Below, one piece after another: positions 35,293-43,022 of a DNA stretch of 52,037 nucleotides; the first letter of the stretch is position 1, and each line of letters begins with the position of its first letter. The translations under genes and the position numbers were made by a program. Under the pieces are notes generated by a model. It was not told where the DNA came from. It worked only from the letters and a program-made list of their open reading frames with translations, and searched no databases. The stretch lies in contig CANQPB010000016.1 of assembly GCA_947625615.1 (NCBI GenBank), positions 1 through 52,037 of the forward strand. Direction: 5' to 3'. Origin of the DNA: an uncultured Clostridia bacterium (GTDB taxonomy: Bacteria > Bacillota > Clostridia > Oscillospirales > Ruminococcaceae).

Positions 35293-36276
35293 ATGAATAC
35301 CGTTTCGATAGGCAGCGTTAAAATTGAACAGACCGCAGCCCTCAGCCCTATGGCCTCGGTGGCCGACCGCGCCTATAGGGAGCTCTGCCGCGAATTCGGC
35401 GCAAGCTATCTCGTCACCGAAATGGTGTCGGCGAAGGGGCTTTGCTACGGCGGGGCGGGCTCGCTCGAGCTCTGCGAGATTCACGAAGCCGAACGCCCCT
35501 GCGCCGTCCAGCTCTTCGGCGAGGAGCCGGAATTCATGGCAAGGGCGGTCGAAATAGTCAACCGCTTTCGGCCGGACATCATCGACATCAACATGGGCTG
35601 CCCGGTGGCAAAGGTGGTAAATCCCGGGGGCGGCTCGGCGCTGATGAAAAATCCCGATCTCGCGGCGTCGCTTGTCAAAGCCGCGGTCAGCCGCGCCGAA
35701 TGCCCCGTCACCGTAAAAATACGTTCCGGCTGGGACGAAAACAGCATAAACGCCCCCGAATTCGCCGCATACATGCAAAGCGCGGGCGCCGCGGCCATAG
35801 CCGTCCACGCGCGCACAAAAAAACAGCTCTACGGCGGCCTCGCCGACTGGTCGGTGATAAAAAGGGTAAAGCAGGCGGTCAGCGTGCCGGTGATAGGCAA
35901 CGGCGACATACGCTGCGGCGCCGACGCCGAAAAAATGTACCGCGAAACCGGGTGCGATCTCGTCTCGGTAGCGCGGGCCTCAAACGGCAGGCCTTGGGTG
36001 TTTTCGCAGATACGCCATTTCCTTGAGACCGGCGAGGAGCTGCCCGAGCCGCCCCTTGAGGAGCGCCTTAAGGTCATGCTCGGTCATGTCGACCGAATAA
36101 TCATGTATAAGGGCGAGGACACCGGCGTCAGGGAGGCGAGAAAGCATCTGGCGTGGTATTTAAAGGGCGTCCGGGGCGCGGCTAAAATCCGGGCGCACAC
36201 CTCCGAGATCTCCACCCGGGACGACATTTCAAGGCTTATAGACGAAATAACGGGGCTTTCCCCCGAGGCGACTTAA
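35293..36276 (+). CDS. dusB: tRNA-dihydrouridine synthase DusB
   Basis: An FMN enzyme that reduces uridines in tRNA to dihydrouridine. The 327 residues have the TIM-barrel motifs LSPMASVADRAYREL (18-32), DINMGCPVAKVVNPGGG (98-114, catalytic Cys103) and VKIRSGWD. AVHARTKKQLYGG and GNGDIRCGADA follow, and the FMN-phosphate segment is DLVSVARASNGRPW. I start at ATG 35293, with CGGAGG upstream, because the longer frame runs over the promoter. The stop codon is buried in a 16-bp inverted repeat. In Clostridia dusB often sits near coaX, which here is 9 kb away. Confidence 0.94.
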   Translation: MNTVSIGSVKIEQTAALSPMASVADRAYRELCREFGASYLVTEMVSAKGLCYGGAGSLELCEIHEAERPCAVQLFGEEPEFMARAVEIVNRFRPDIIDINMGCPVAKVVNPGGGSALMKNPDLAASLVKAAVSRAECPVTVKIRSGWDENSINAPEFAAYMQSAGAAAIAVHARTKKQLYGGLADWSVIKRVKQAVSVPVIGNGDIRCGADAEKMYRETGCDLVSVARASNGRPWVFSQIRHFLETGEELPEPPLEERLKVMLGHVDRIIMYKGEDTGVREARKHLAWYLKGVRGAAKIRAHTSEISTRDDISRLIDEITGLSPEAT

Positions 36277-36347
36277 AGGCGCAGGGGGAGGGCGGGCGGG
36301 GCGCGCCTTGGCCGAAAGCCCGCAGGAAGCAGCGCCTTTAAGTCGCC
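36267..36347. repeat. 16-bp perfect inverted repeat over the dusB stop
   Basis: GGCGACTTAAAGGCGC (36267-36282) is repeated inverted at 36332-36347, 49 bases apart. The dusB TAA (36274-36276) is in the left arm. There is no T-run, so it is not an ordinary terminator. Confidence 0.85.
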
Positions 36348-36378
36348 GAAAACAATATTTATAAAGGAGCATACCGCC

Positions 36379-37158
36379 ATGACATCACTGTCCGAAATTT
36401 ACAGCTGCATCGATTCCTTCGCGCCGTTTCGCAATCAGGACGGCTTTGACAACAGCGGCCTCTGCGTGGGCGATCCCTCCGCAGAAGTTAGCCGCGTTCT
36501 TTTGGCTCTCGACGCCACCAACGCCGTCGTCGACGAGGCCGAAAAGCTCGGCTGCGAGCTTATTCTCACACACCACCCCGTAATCTTCCACCCGTTAAAG
36601 CGTCTTGACGTCTCCTATCCGGCGGCAAGGGCGCTTTCAAAGGGAATCGCCTGCATAGGCTGCCACACCAGCCTCGACAGCGCGCCTTACGGCGTCAGCG
36701 ACATGATGGCGGACGCCCTCGGCTTTGAAAATCTCGGCGTCGTCCCCGAAATCAACCGCCGCGACCCCGAAACCGGCGCCCCGGTGGGCTACGGCGCGAT
36801 GGCAAAGTGCAAAAAAATGTCCCCGCGCGAGCTTGCCGAGCTCTCCGGCTCGGTGTTCGGCTCGGCCGCCCTGCGATGGGTCGACGGCGGCAGGGATATC
36901 GACACCGTGGCCTGCGGCTCCGGCGCGTGCAGCGAGATCATGCACGACGCTTTCAAAAAGGGCGCTCAGGCGCTTGTCACCGCCGACGTAAAGCTCGACG
37001 TCTTCTTGGAGGCCTCCCGCATCGGCATGACGTTAATCGACGCCGGCCACTACGAAACCGAGGCCATAGCCCTAAAATATCTCGCCAAAAAGCTTGAAGA
37101 CCGCTTTGATCTAAGCTGCACCGTCACCACGGCGGACAGGGTTGTAAAGGGTCTTTAA
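36379..37158 (+). CDS. Nif3/YqfO-like dinuclear-metal protein (DUF34)
   Basis: A 259-residue protein of the Nif3-like family, which forms hexamers with a two-metal site; its cellular reaction is unsettled. Metal ligands appear as LTHHPV (His65, His66), HTSLD (His96, Asp100) and a C-terminal DAGHYETE. It lacks the extra PII-like insert of Bacillus YqfO. ATAAAGGAG precedes the ATG. It is followed 32 bases later by rqcH on the same strand and may form an operon with it. In many Firmicutes this gene is next to a tRNA methyltransferase, which is not seen here. Confidence 0.9.
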   Translation: MTSLSEIYSCIDSFAPFRNQDGFDNSGLCVGDPSAEVSRVLLALDATNAVVDEAEKLGCELILTHHPVIFHPLKRLDVSYPAARALSKGIACIGCHTSLDSAPYGVSDMMADALGFENLGVVPEINRRDPETGAPVGYGAMAKCKKMSPRELAELSGSVFGSAALRWVDGGRDIDTVACGSGACSEIMHDAFKKGAQALVTADVKLDVFLEASRIGMTLIDAGHYETEAIALKYLAKKLEDRFDLSCTVTTADRVVKGL

Positions 37159-37190
37159 ACCGCGACAAAAAATTCTGGAGTGTGAAATAA

Positions 37191-38924
37191 ATGGCGCTTG
37201 ACGGCGTATATCTCAGCCTGATAAAATCCGAGCTTTCGCCGGTAATAATCGGCTCAAGGGTGGACAAGATCCACCAGCCCTCCCGCGACAGCATTGTCGT
37301 CACCCTGCGCACGCAGGGGCAGGGCAGCAAAAAGCTGCTTCTGTCCTCGTCGGCCGGAACGGCAAGGGTGCATCTTACCTCGCGCGAGCCGGAAAACCCC
37401 AAGGTGCCCCCGATGTTCTGCATGCTTCTAAGAAAGCATCTTTCGTCGGCAAGGCTTGCCGGCATAAGGCAGGACGGCTTTGAAAGAATTCTCTTTTTCG
37501 ATTTTGAATCCACCGACGACTTCGGCGACAGGGTGAATCTTACACTTGCGGCGGAGATAATGGGCCGCTGCTCGAATATCCTGCTCATCGGCCCCGACGG
37601 CCGGGTCATAGATTCGATAAAGCGGGTGAGCGAGGACATGTCCCGCGTAAGGCGCGTCCTGCCGGGAATAGAATATACCCTGCCTCCCCGCGACGACAGG
37701 CTTAATCCCCTCGATTTTTCCGAGGAGGAGCTTTTTGAGCGCCTCTCGGCACAAAACGCCGAGCTTTCAAAGGCGCTCGTCAGGGTGTTCGAGGGCATCT
37801 CCCCGATAATCGCGCGGGAGGCAGCCTTCTTTGCGGCGCGGGGCGCCGAAAAAATGTCCTCCGAGCTTGACGGCGGCGAAAAGACCCGCCTCGCATGGTT
37901 CTTTAAGGAGACCGCAAGAAAAATCGCCGCCGGCGAGAACAGATACTACATTTTAAAAGACCGCGACGGCATGATGCGCGACTTCGCATTCATAAAGATA
38001 AATCAGTACGGCAGCCTGATGTTCGACCGCGAATTTTCCTCACCCTCCGAGCTGTTGGACGTCTACTACTCGCAGCGGGACGTTCTGGCGCAGACAAAGC
38101 AGCGCGCCGACGACCTCTTTAAGCTGATAGTCTCTCTCAGCGAAAGAACCCGCCGCAGAGTGTCGGCGCAAAAGCTCGAGCTTGAAGACTGCCGCGGCCG
38201 CGACGCCCTGCGCATAAAAGGCGACCTTATCATGGCAAACCTCTACCGCCTTGAAAGGGGCATGAACCTTTGCCGGCTGGAAAACTTTTATGAAGACGGC
38301 TCGCCCGAGACGGAAATTGAACTCGACCCCCGCCTTACGCCGTCGCAGAACGCGCAGAAATACTATTCGGAATACCGCAAGGCCGACACCGCCGACAAAA
38401 TGCTTCGCAAGCTCATCGAAAAGGGCGAGGAGGAGGAAAAATATCTCGATTCCGTCTTCGATTCACTCTCCCGCGCCTCCACCGAGGCGGAGCTTTCCGA
38501 GATCCGCGCCGAGCTTGCCGACGGAGGATATATTAAATCCCGGGGAGCAAAGCAGAGTAAGACAAAGCCGCTGCCGCCGTCGGAATACCGCTCGTCGGAC
38601 GGTTTCAGGATACTCGCAGGAAGAAACAACCGCCAGAACGATCTTCTCACCCTTAAGCTCGCCGAAAAAAGCGACGTCTGGCTGCACGTCAAAAACATGA
38701 CCGGCTCCCACGTCATCATCTGCTGCGAGGGCGGCGAGCCCTCCGAAACCGCGATAACCGAGGCTGCAAAGATCGCGGCAAAAAATTCGTCGGCAAAAAA
38801 CGGCTCGCAGGTGCCCGTCGACTACACTCTTGTAAGATACGTCAAGAAGCCCTCGGGCGCAAAGCCCGGAATGGTAATATATACAAACCAGCGCACCGTT
38901 TACGTCACCCCCGAGGGGGAGTGA
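37191..38924 (+). CDS. rqcH: RqcH/Rqc2-like NFACT protein (ribosome quality control)
   Basis: A 577-residue NFACT family protein, formerly called fibronectin-binding FbpA. RqcH binds stalled 50S-peptidyl-tRNA complexes and directs alanine tailing of the nascent chain. The NFACT-N domain starts MALDGVYLSLIKSEL. The coiled-coil middle covers about 290-450. The C-terminal NFACT-R domain has ILAGRNNRQNDLLTLKLA, then DVWLHVKNMTGSHVII (about 501-516). All parts are present and the length is normal. It follows the Nif3-like gene closely and is followed by a small membrane protein. Confidence 0.92.
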   Translation: MALDGVYLSLIKSELSPVIIGSRVDKIHQPSRDSIVVTLRTQGQGSKKLLLSSSAGTARVHLTSREPENPKVPPMFCMLLRKHLSSARLAGIRQDGFERILFFDFESTDDFGDRVNLTLAAEIMGRCSNILLIGPDGRVIDSIKRVSEDMSRVRRVLPGIEYTLPPRDDRLNPLDFSEEELFERLSAQNAELSKALVRVFEGISPIIAREAAFFAARGAEKMSSELDGGEKTRLAWFFKETARKIAAGENRYYILKDRDGMMRDFAFIKINQYGSLMFDREFSSPSELLDVYYSQRDVLAQTKQRADDLFKLIVSLSERTRRRVSAQKLELEDCRGRDALRIKGDLIMANLYRLERGMNLCRLENFYEDGSPETEIELDPRLTPSQNAQKYYSEYRKADTADKMLRKLIEKGEEEEKYLDSVFDSLSRASTEAELSEIRAELADGGYIKSRGAKQSKTKPLPPSEYRSSDGFRILAGRNNRQNDLLTLKLAEKSDVWLHVKNMTGSHVIICCEGGEPSETAITEAAKIAAKNSSAKNGSQVPVDYTLVRYVKKPSGAKPGMVIYTNQRTVYVTPEGE

Positions 38925-38942
38925 GGCGCCAAAGGAGGAAAT

Positions 38943-39296
38943 ATGAAATCGAATCTTTCGCCGAGGCTGAAAAAATCCTGGCCCTATATGCTCGTCACCG
39001 GGCTGATGTATCTTGCGCTGCCCTTTGCGGCGGCATATATCGAGATGTCGCTCCAGGCGGCGCGAGGCGTGATCTTCAACCTCACCCCGATAGTCAACTG
39101 CTGCATATCGATAGCCATAGGGTATTTTTACGGCAAAAGGTGCGGGCGCGACCCTATAATGCCGGTATTTTGCGCGGCGATGTTTTTGTTATGCATGCTT
39201 CTTTATTACGGCGCCAGCGCGTGGATATACATACCGATTGCGGCGCTGTCCTCCTTTGTGGGCCAATGCTTCGGAAATCTTTACAAAAACAGATAA
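38943..39296 (+). CDS. Small four-helix membrane protein, unknown
   Basis: A 117-residue protein with hydrophobic segments at about 14-34, 40-64, 70-88 and 90-108. I do not recognise it. AAAGGAGG lies seven bases before ATG 38943, 18 bases after the rqcH stop, so it is probably the third gene of the operon. An overlapping frame from 38921 to 39535 is longer but lacks membrane character and runs through the terminator, so I reject it. Confidence 0.78.
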   Translation: MKSNLSPRLKKSWPYMLVTGLMYLALPFAAAYIEMSLQAARGVIFNLTPIVNCCISIAIGYFYGKRCGRDPIMPVFCAAMFLLCMLLYYGASAWIYIPIAALSSFVGQCFGNLYKNR

Positions 39297-39300
39297 AAAC

Positions 39301-39323
39301 CGGCCGGGTAAAAATCCCGGCCG
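39301..39323. terminator. Bidirectional terminator, rqcH and lexA operons
   Basis: Perfect 8-bp stem CGGCCGGG/CCCGGCCG. On plus it is followed by ATATTTATTT and on minus by GTTTTTAT, so it can end both convergent operons. Confidence 0.82.
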
Positions 39324-39327
39324 ATAT

Positions 39328-39885
39328 TTATTTGTCTCGGTTTTTCAGCATATGCATGCCCCTTAAAATTCCCACCTGGGTTTTCGCGTCGGGGATCTCG
39401 TCATTGAGAACCATTTCATACGCCTTGTCGAACGGCAGCTTCACCACGTCTACAAATTCCTCCGGGTCAAGATGCTGCCCGCCGCCGAATGTAAGCCCCT
39501 CGGCGAGATATATCCAGATGATTTCGGTGTCGTAGGCGACGGTGGGATATATTTTGCCGATGTATGTAACCTTTTCGGCCTTTGCGCCTATTTCCTCGGA
39601 AAGCTCGCGAATGCCGCAGGTCTTGGGATCCTCCCCCGGCTCGAGCTTTCCTGCGGGAAGCTCTAACAGCACCTTTTTGAAGGGATATCTGAACTGGCGA
39701 ACCATATAGACATTGCCGTCGCCGTCCACCGGCAGAACGCAGACTCCCCCGGGGTGCTTTATCACCTCGCGCACCGACTTTTCCCCGTTTTCAAGGATAA
39801 CCCCGTCGCGGAAAAGCTTTACCACCACCCCGTCGAAGACCTGCTCGCTTGAAACGGTCTCTTCAAATAAATGCCTGTCCTCCAT
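39328..39885 (-). CDS. NUDIX hydrolase, ADP-ribose pyrophosphatase type
   Basis: A 185-residue NUDIX enzyme. The box GKLEPGEDPKTCGIRELSEE and then IG (about 79-100) is complete (G-x5-E-x7-RELxEExG). The preceding VYMVRQFRYP and following PTVAYDTEIIWIYLAEGL are typical of ADP-ribose pyrophosphatases (NudF-like). It probably clears ADP-ribose. It is the last gene of a minus-strand group murC-lexA-nudix, 36 bases after lexA. Confidence 0.9.
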   Translation of the reverse strand: MEDRHLFEETVSSEQVFDGVVVKLFRDGVILENGEKSVREVIKHPGGVCVLPVDGDGNVYMVRQFRYPFKKVLLELPAGKLEPGEDPKTCGIRELSEEIGAKAEKVTYIGKIYPTVAYDTEIIWIYLAEGLTFGGGQHLDPEEFVDVVKLPFDKAYEMVLNDEIPDAKTQVGILRGMHMLKNRDK

Positions 39886-39921
39886 ATTTTATCCTTTCCG
39901 AAGCCCCGCCGCGGGGCCCTT

Positions 39922-40512
39922 TTATTTTATATATCTCAGCACGGCCACAACTTTTCCGAGAACCGAAACGCTGTCAAGAATTATCGGCTCCATGGAATCG
40001 TTTTCGGGCTGAAGTCTGAAATGCCCGTCTTCGCGGTAAAATCTCTTGACGGTGGCCTCGCCCTCGTCGGTCAGCGCGACGATAATTTCGCCGTCTTCGG
40101 CATAGGGCGTCTGTTCGACTATCACGGTGTCGCCGTCCAAGATAGCGGCGTTTATCATCGATTCTCCCCTCACCTTAAGCGCAAACAGCTCGCCGGCGTA
40201 GCTCCTGTCCGGCTTAAAGCCGATATATCCCTCAATCTGCTCGACGGCGGTTATCGGCCGGCCTGCCGCAACCGTGCCTATCACCGGCACCTGAACGCTT
40301 TCGCCGCCGGCAAGCTTAAGGGCGCGGTTTAAGTTGTCTCCCTGCTTCTCTAAAAGCCCGGCGTCAACCAGCCGGCAAAGGCAGCGGTGGGCGGTCGAGG
40401 TGGACTGAAAACCGAGCTGACGGCATATCTCCCTGACTGTGGGGCAGTAGCCGCCGTCCAGCCGCGACTTGACATATTCGTATACCCGGCGATCCTTTTC
40501 GTTCAGCTCCAT
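39922..40512 (-). CDS. lexA: LexA repressor/protease
   Basis: A 196-residue SOS repressor. The N-terminal winged-helix domain (about 1-65, PTVREICRQLGFQSTSTAHR) is joined to the S24 peptidase. The self-cleavage site is Ala83-Gly84 in TVAAGRP. The catalytic dyad is Ser118 (RGESMI) and Lys156 (ATVKRF). All residues for RecA-stimulated self-cleavage are present. It lies 17 bases after murC, so it should be transcribed with it. I found no clear GAAC-N4-GTTC box close upstream. Confidence 0.94.
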   Translation of the reverse strand: MELNEKDRRVYEYVKSRLDGGYCPTVREICRQLGFQSTSTAHRCLCRLVDAGLLEKQGDNLNRALKLAGGESVQVPVIGTVAAGRPITAVEQIEGYIGFKPDRSYAGELFALKVRGESMINAAILDGDTVIVEQTPYAEDGEIIVALTDEGEATVKRFYREDGHFRLQPENDSMEPIILDSVSVLGKVVAVLRYIK

Positions 40513-40529
40513 TTTAGTCCTCCTTCAAT

Positions 40530-41912
40530 TTATCGCGCCCCGCGCTTTTCAAGCTCGGCGGCAAGGGATTTCGCCACCTTGTATATGTCTCCGCAGCCGA
40601 GGGTGATGACAAGATCCCCCTCTTTGACATGCCCCTTTAAGTAGTCTACGCATTCGGGGAAGGTGGGCGTAAGGGTGCAGTTAGGGGTGATCGCGGCGAG
40701 ATCTGCGGCGCAGACGCCGTAGGTGTTTATCTCCCTCGAGCCCATTATCTCGGTTATTACGGCCTCGTCGGCCAAGGAGAGCGCCGAGGCGAATTCCTTT
40801 AAAAGCCGCTTCGTCCTTGAATAGGTAAAGGGCTGGTGAACGGCTATTATCCGCTTAAAGCCCATCTCCTTTGCCGCGCCGAGTGTGGCGGAGATCTCGG
40901 CGGGGTGGTGGGCATAGTCGTCGCAGACCGTCACCCCACAGGCGTCGGTGATCTTTTCGAATCTACGCATCGCGCCCCTGAACGAAGATATCCCCCGCTC
41001 GATTATTTCGTCCGGCACGCCGGTAAGCCTCATCGCGGCGATAGCCGCAAGCGCATTCAGCACATTGTGCCGCCCCGGGACGTGTATAGCGGTTTTCATG
41101 ATGACGTCGCCTTTATATATGACGTCGAATTTTGTCTCAAGGCCGCTCCGCCCGGTGATGACGGGGTGGTAGTCGCATTCTTCGCCCCAGCCGAAGGAAA
41201 TCTTCTTTTCGGCGGGGATATCCTTTACGGCCTCGCAGGTGTTTTTGTCACCGCCGTTGTAGATTACCCCTCTTGTGGCGTTTTCGGCAAATCTGCGAAA
41301 CGAAGCGATAAGGTTATCCATAGTCTTGAAATATTCCATGTGATCGGCGTCGATGTTTAAAATCACCGAAATGTCGGGGCTGAGCTTCAAAAACGTGTCG
41401 ACATATTCGTCCGCCTCGCAGACCATGTTATCCGAGCTGCCTGCCCTGCCCGATCCCCCGCCGATGGCTTTCAGCTTTCCGCCGATAACGCAGCCGAAGT
41501 CGTCTCCCCATTCGTGAAGGATCTGCGCGGCCATAGAGGTCGAGGTAGTCTTGCCGTGGGTTCCGGCAAAGCAGATTGCATTTTTATACCACCGCGTGAC
41601 AAGGCCCAAAAGATCCTTTCTTTCAAGGGTGGGGATTCCCACCTTGCGGGCGGCCGCAAGCTCGGGGTTGTCTTTCATTATCGCCGAGCTGTAAACTACA
41701 AGATCCGCCCCCCTGATGTTTTCGGCGCGGTGGCCCATATAAATCTTCGAGCCGAGGCTGCGGATAAGATCGAGCGTCTCGGTCTCGTTGTTGTCCGAGC
41801 CGGAGAGCTCATACCCCATGCCCAGAAGAATCTGCTCAAGGGGGAAGATCCCGCTTCCGCCCGCGCCTACAAAGTGTATATGCTTTTTTCCTTCAAGGAT
41901 CTCGGTATTCAT
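40530..41912 (-). CDS. murC: UDP-N-acetylmuramate--L-alanine ligase
   Basis: A 460-residue Mur ligase that adds L-Ala to UDP-MurNAc in peptidoglycan synthesis. The N-terminal Rossmann motif VGAGGSGIFPLEQIL is near 16-30. The ATP site CFAGTHGKTTSTSMA is near 114-128, followed by NIDADHMEYF (about 185-194). The C-terminal domain carries VCDDYAHHPAEISAT (about 331-345). The length is normal. It leads a minus-strand operon with lexA and a NUDIX gene. That link of cell-wall synthesis with the SOS repressor is unusual but may be mere adjacency. Confidence 0.95.
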   Translation of the reverse strand: MNTEILEGKKHIHFVGAGGSGIFPLEQILLGMGYELSGSDNNETETLDLIRSLGSKIYMGHRAENIRGADLVVYSSAIMKDNPELAAARKVGIPTLERKDLLGLVTRWYKNAICFAGTHGKTTSTSMAAQILHEWGDDFGCVIGGKLKAIGGGSGRAGSSDNMVCEADEYVDTFLKLSPDISVILNIDADHMEYFKTMDNLIASFRRFAENATRGVIYNGGDKNTCEAVKDIPAEKKISFGWGEECDYHPVITGRSGLETKFDVIYKGDVIMKTAIHVPGRHNVLNALAAIAAMRLTGVPDEIIERGISSFRGAMRRFEKITDACGVTVCDDYAHHPAEISATLGAAKEMGFKRIIAVHQPFTYSRTKRLLKEFASALSLADEAVITEIMGSREINTYGVCAADLAAITPNCTLTPTFPECVDYLKGHVKEGDLVITLGCGDIYKVAKSLAAELEKRGAR

Positions 41913-42040
41913 AATTATTCTGCCTTTCAGTGCAACTTTTCATTTAATTTAAGCATTGCCGTTTTTTGCCTCGCTTTTTGTATATTATGCGAAAAAACAG
42001 GCAAAAATATCATCGCAAAATAAACTGTCGGAGGTTATTC

Positions 42041-42313
42041 ATGACTATCACAAACATCAAAGTTCGCAAAATTCTGCCGGAGGGCAGGCTTAAGGGCATC
42101 ATCAGCGTGACGTTTGACGACGCTTTCGCGGTGCACGATATCAAGGTCGTCCAGGGAGACGACCGGCTTTTCGTCGCCATGCCGTCAAGGCGCGACGATT
42201 CCGGCGCGTTCCGCGATATCGTTCACCCGATATCAAGCGAAGTGCGCATGAAAATGGAGGACGAAATCCTCTCTGCTTATTATCATGCTTTGAGCGAAGC
42301 CTCGCCAAGCTAA
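42041..42313 (+). CDS. spoVG: SpoVG regulatory protein
   Basis: A 90-residue SpoVG, a nucleic-acid-binding regulator tied to septation, sporulation and surface properties in Firmicutes. MTITNIKVRKILPEGRLKGI and the later FVAMPSRRDDSGAFRDIVHP are near-canonical. The start is ATG 42041 with CGGAGG upstream; the longer frame from 41966 has no ribosome site. It stands alone between murC (divergent) and a NUDIX gene (convergent). TATATT at 41981-41986 with TTGCCG 19 bases before is a weak promoter candidate, and I see no clear sigma-H site. Confidence 0.93.
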   Translation: MTITNIKVRKILPEGRLKGIISVTFDDAFAVHDIKVVQGDDRLFVAMPSRRDDSGAFRDIVHPISSEVRMKMEDEILSAYYHALSEASPS

Positions 42314-42386
42314 AAAAGTCAAAGGGCAAAAGCCGGCGCCTCAGCTGAGAGCCTGCCTTTGCCTCCGGTTTTGGGCGGCGGGGCGG

Positions 42387-42791
42387 TCAGACAATGACCG
42401 CTCTTGCCTTGTTCACGATGCTTTTGTCGTTTTCGTAGGTCAGCACGTTCTGCGCCCTGTCAATCTCAATCCAGCGGATCTCGGCTATCTCGTCCTCCTG
42501 GGGAACGTAGTCGGTATTCTTTGCCTTTGCAAGGAAGTATACGACGACCTTCTGGGTTCCGCGCTTGGGCGAATAGGAGACGGTCTCGCGGAAGCTTGAA
42601 TCGATTATAACGTCGATTCCGGTCTCCTCAAGGATCTCGCGGTGAGCGGTTTCAACCTCGGTCTCTCCGCTTTCGACATGTCCCTTGGGGAATGACCAAT
42701 GTCCGCTGTTGATGTGTTTGATGAGCAGGATCTCCGTGTTGCCGTGAAACTTGCGGTAGACTATAGCACCGCAGGATTTTTCATGCAGCAT
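42387..42791 (-). CDS. NUDIX hydrolase, Ap4A-hydrolase type
   Basis: A 134-residue NUDIX enzyme. The box GHVESGETEVETAHREILEE and then TG (about 37-58) is complete. The start KSCGAIVYR and SFPKGHVE resemble bis(5'-nucleosyl)-tetraphosphatases (asymmetrical), which clear Ap4A. It is monocistronic with its own promoter on minus. Confidence 0.88.
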   Translation of the reverse strand: MLHEKSCGAIVYRKFHGNTEILLIKHINSGHWSFPKGHVESGETEVETAHREILEETGIDVIIDSSFRETVSYSPKRGTQKVVVYFLAKAKNTDYVPQEDEIAEIRWIEIDRAQNVLTYENDKSIVNKARAVIV

Positions 42792-42852
42792 TTTAATATC
42801 CGTTTGCCTTTCTCAGACGCCCTGCCGAGCGTCAATTGTTATATTCCTGATT

Positions 42853-42881
42853 AGTATAGCATGTTTTTCGCATTTTTGCAA
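42853..42881 (-). promoter_or_regulatory. Promoter of the Ap4A-type NUDIX gene
   Basis: Minus strand TTGCAA (42876-42881) and TATACT (42853-42858) have a 17-base spacer, about 60 bases before the start. Confidence 0.65.
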
Positions 42882-42957
42882 CACTTATATAAATTTTATT
42901 CGGAATTTTTTTGCATTTCTCCCGAGGAAACGAGTTGGACTGTCGGAAAAAAGGGTC

Positions 42958-42966
42958 TGCTATAAT
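42958..42966 (+). promoter_or_regulatory. Extended -10 promoter of the transglutaminase gene
   Basis: TGCTATAAT lies 57 bases before ATG 43023. TTGGAC at 42935-42940 is 20 bases away, too far for a normal -35. Confidence 0.55.
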
Positions 42967-43022
42967 GATGACAACACCCGGGGTTACTCAAGCTTAAATC
43001 TACATCATGGAGGATACATATC

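Noticed and set aside
38921-39535. A longer plus frame overlapping the small membrane protein gene
   Set aside because: It runs through the bidirectional terminator into the NUDIX gene and lacks the good ribosome site that 38943 has.
40513-41940. LexA-binding (SOS) box for lexA
   Set aside because: I looked for GAAC-N4-GTTC near lexA and before murC and found none convincing by eye.
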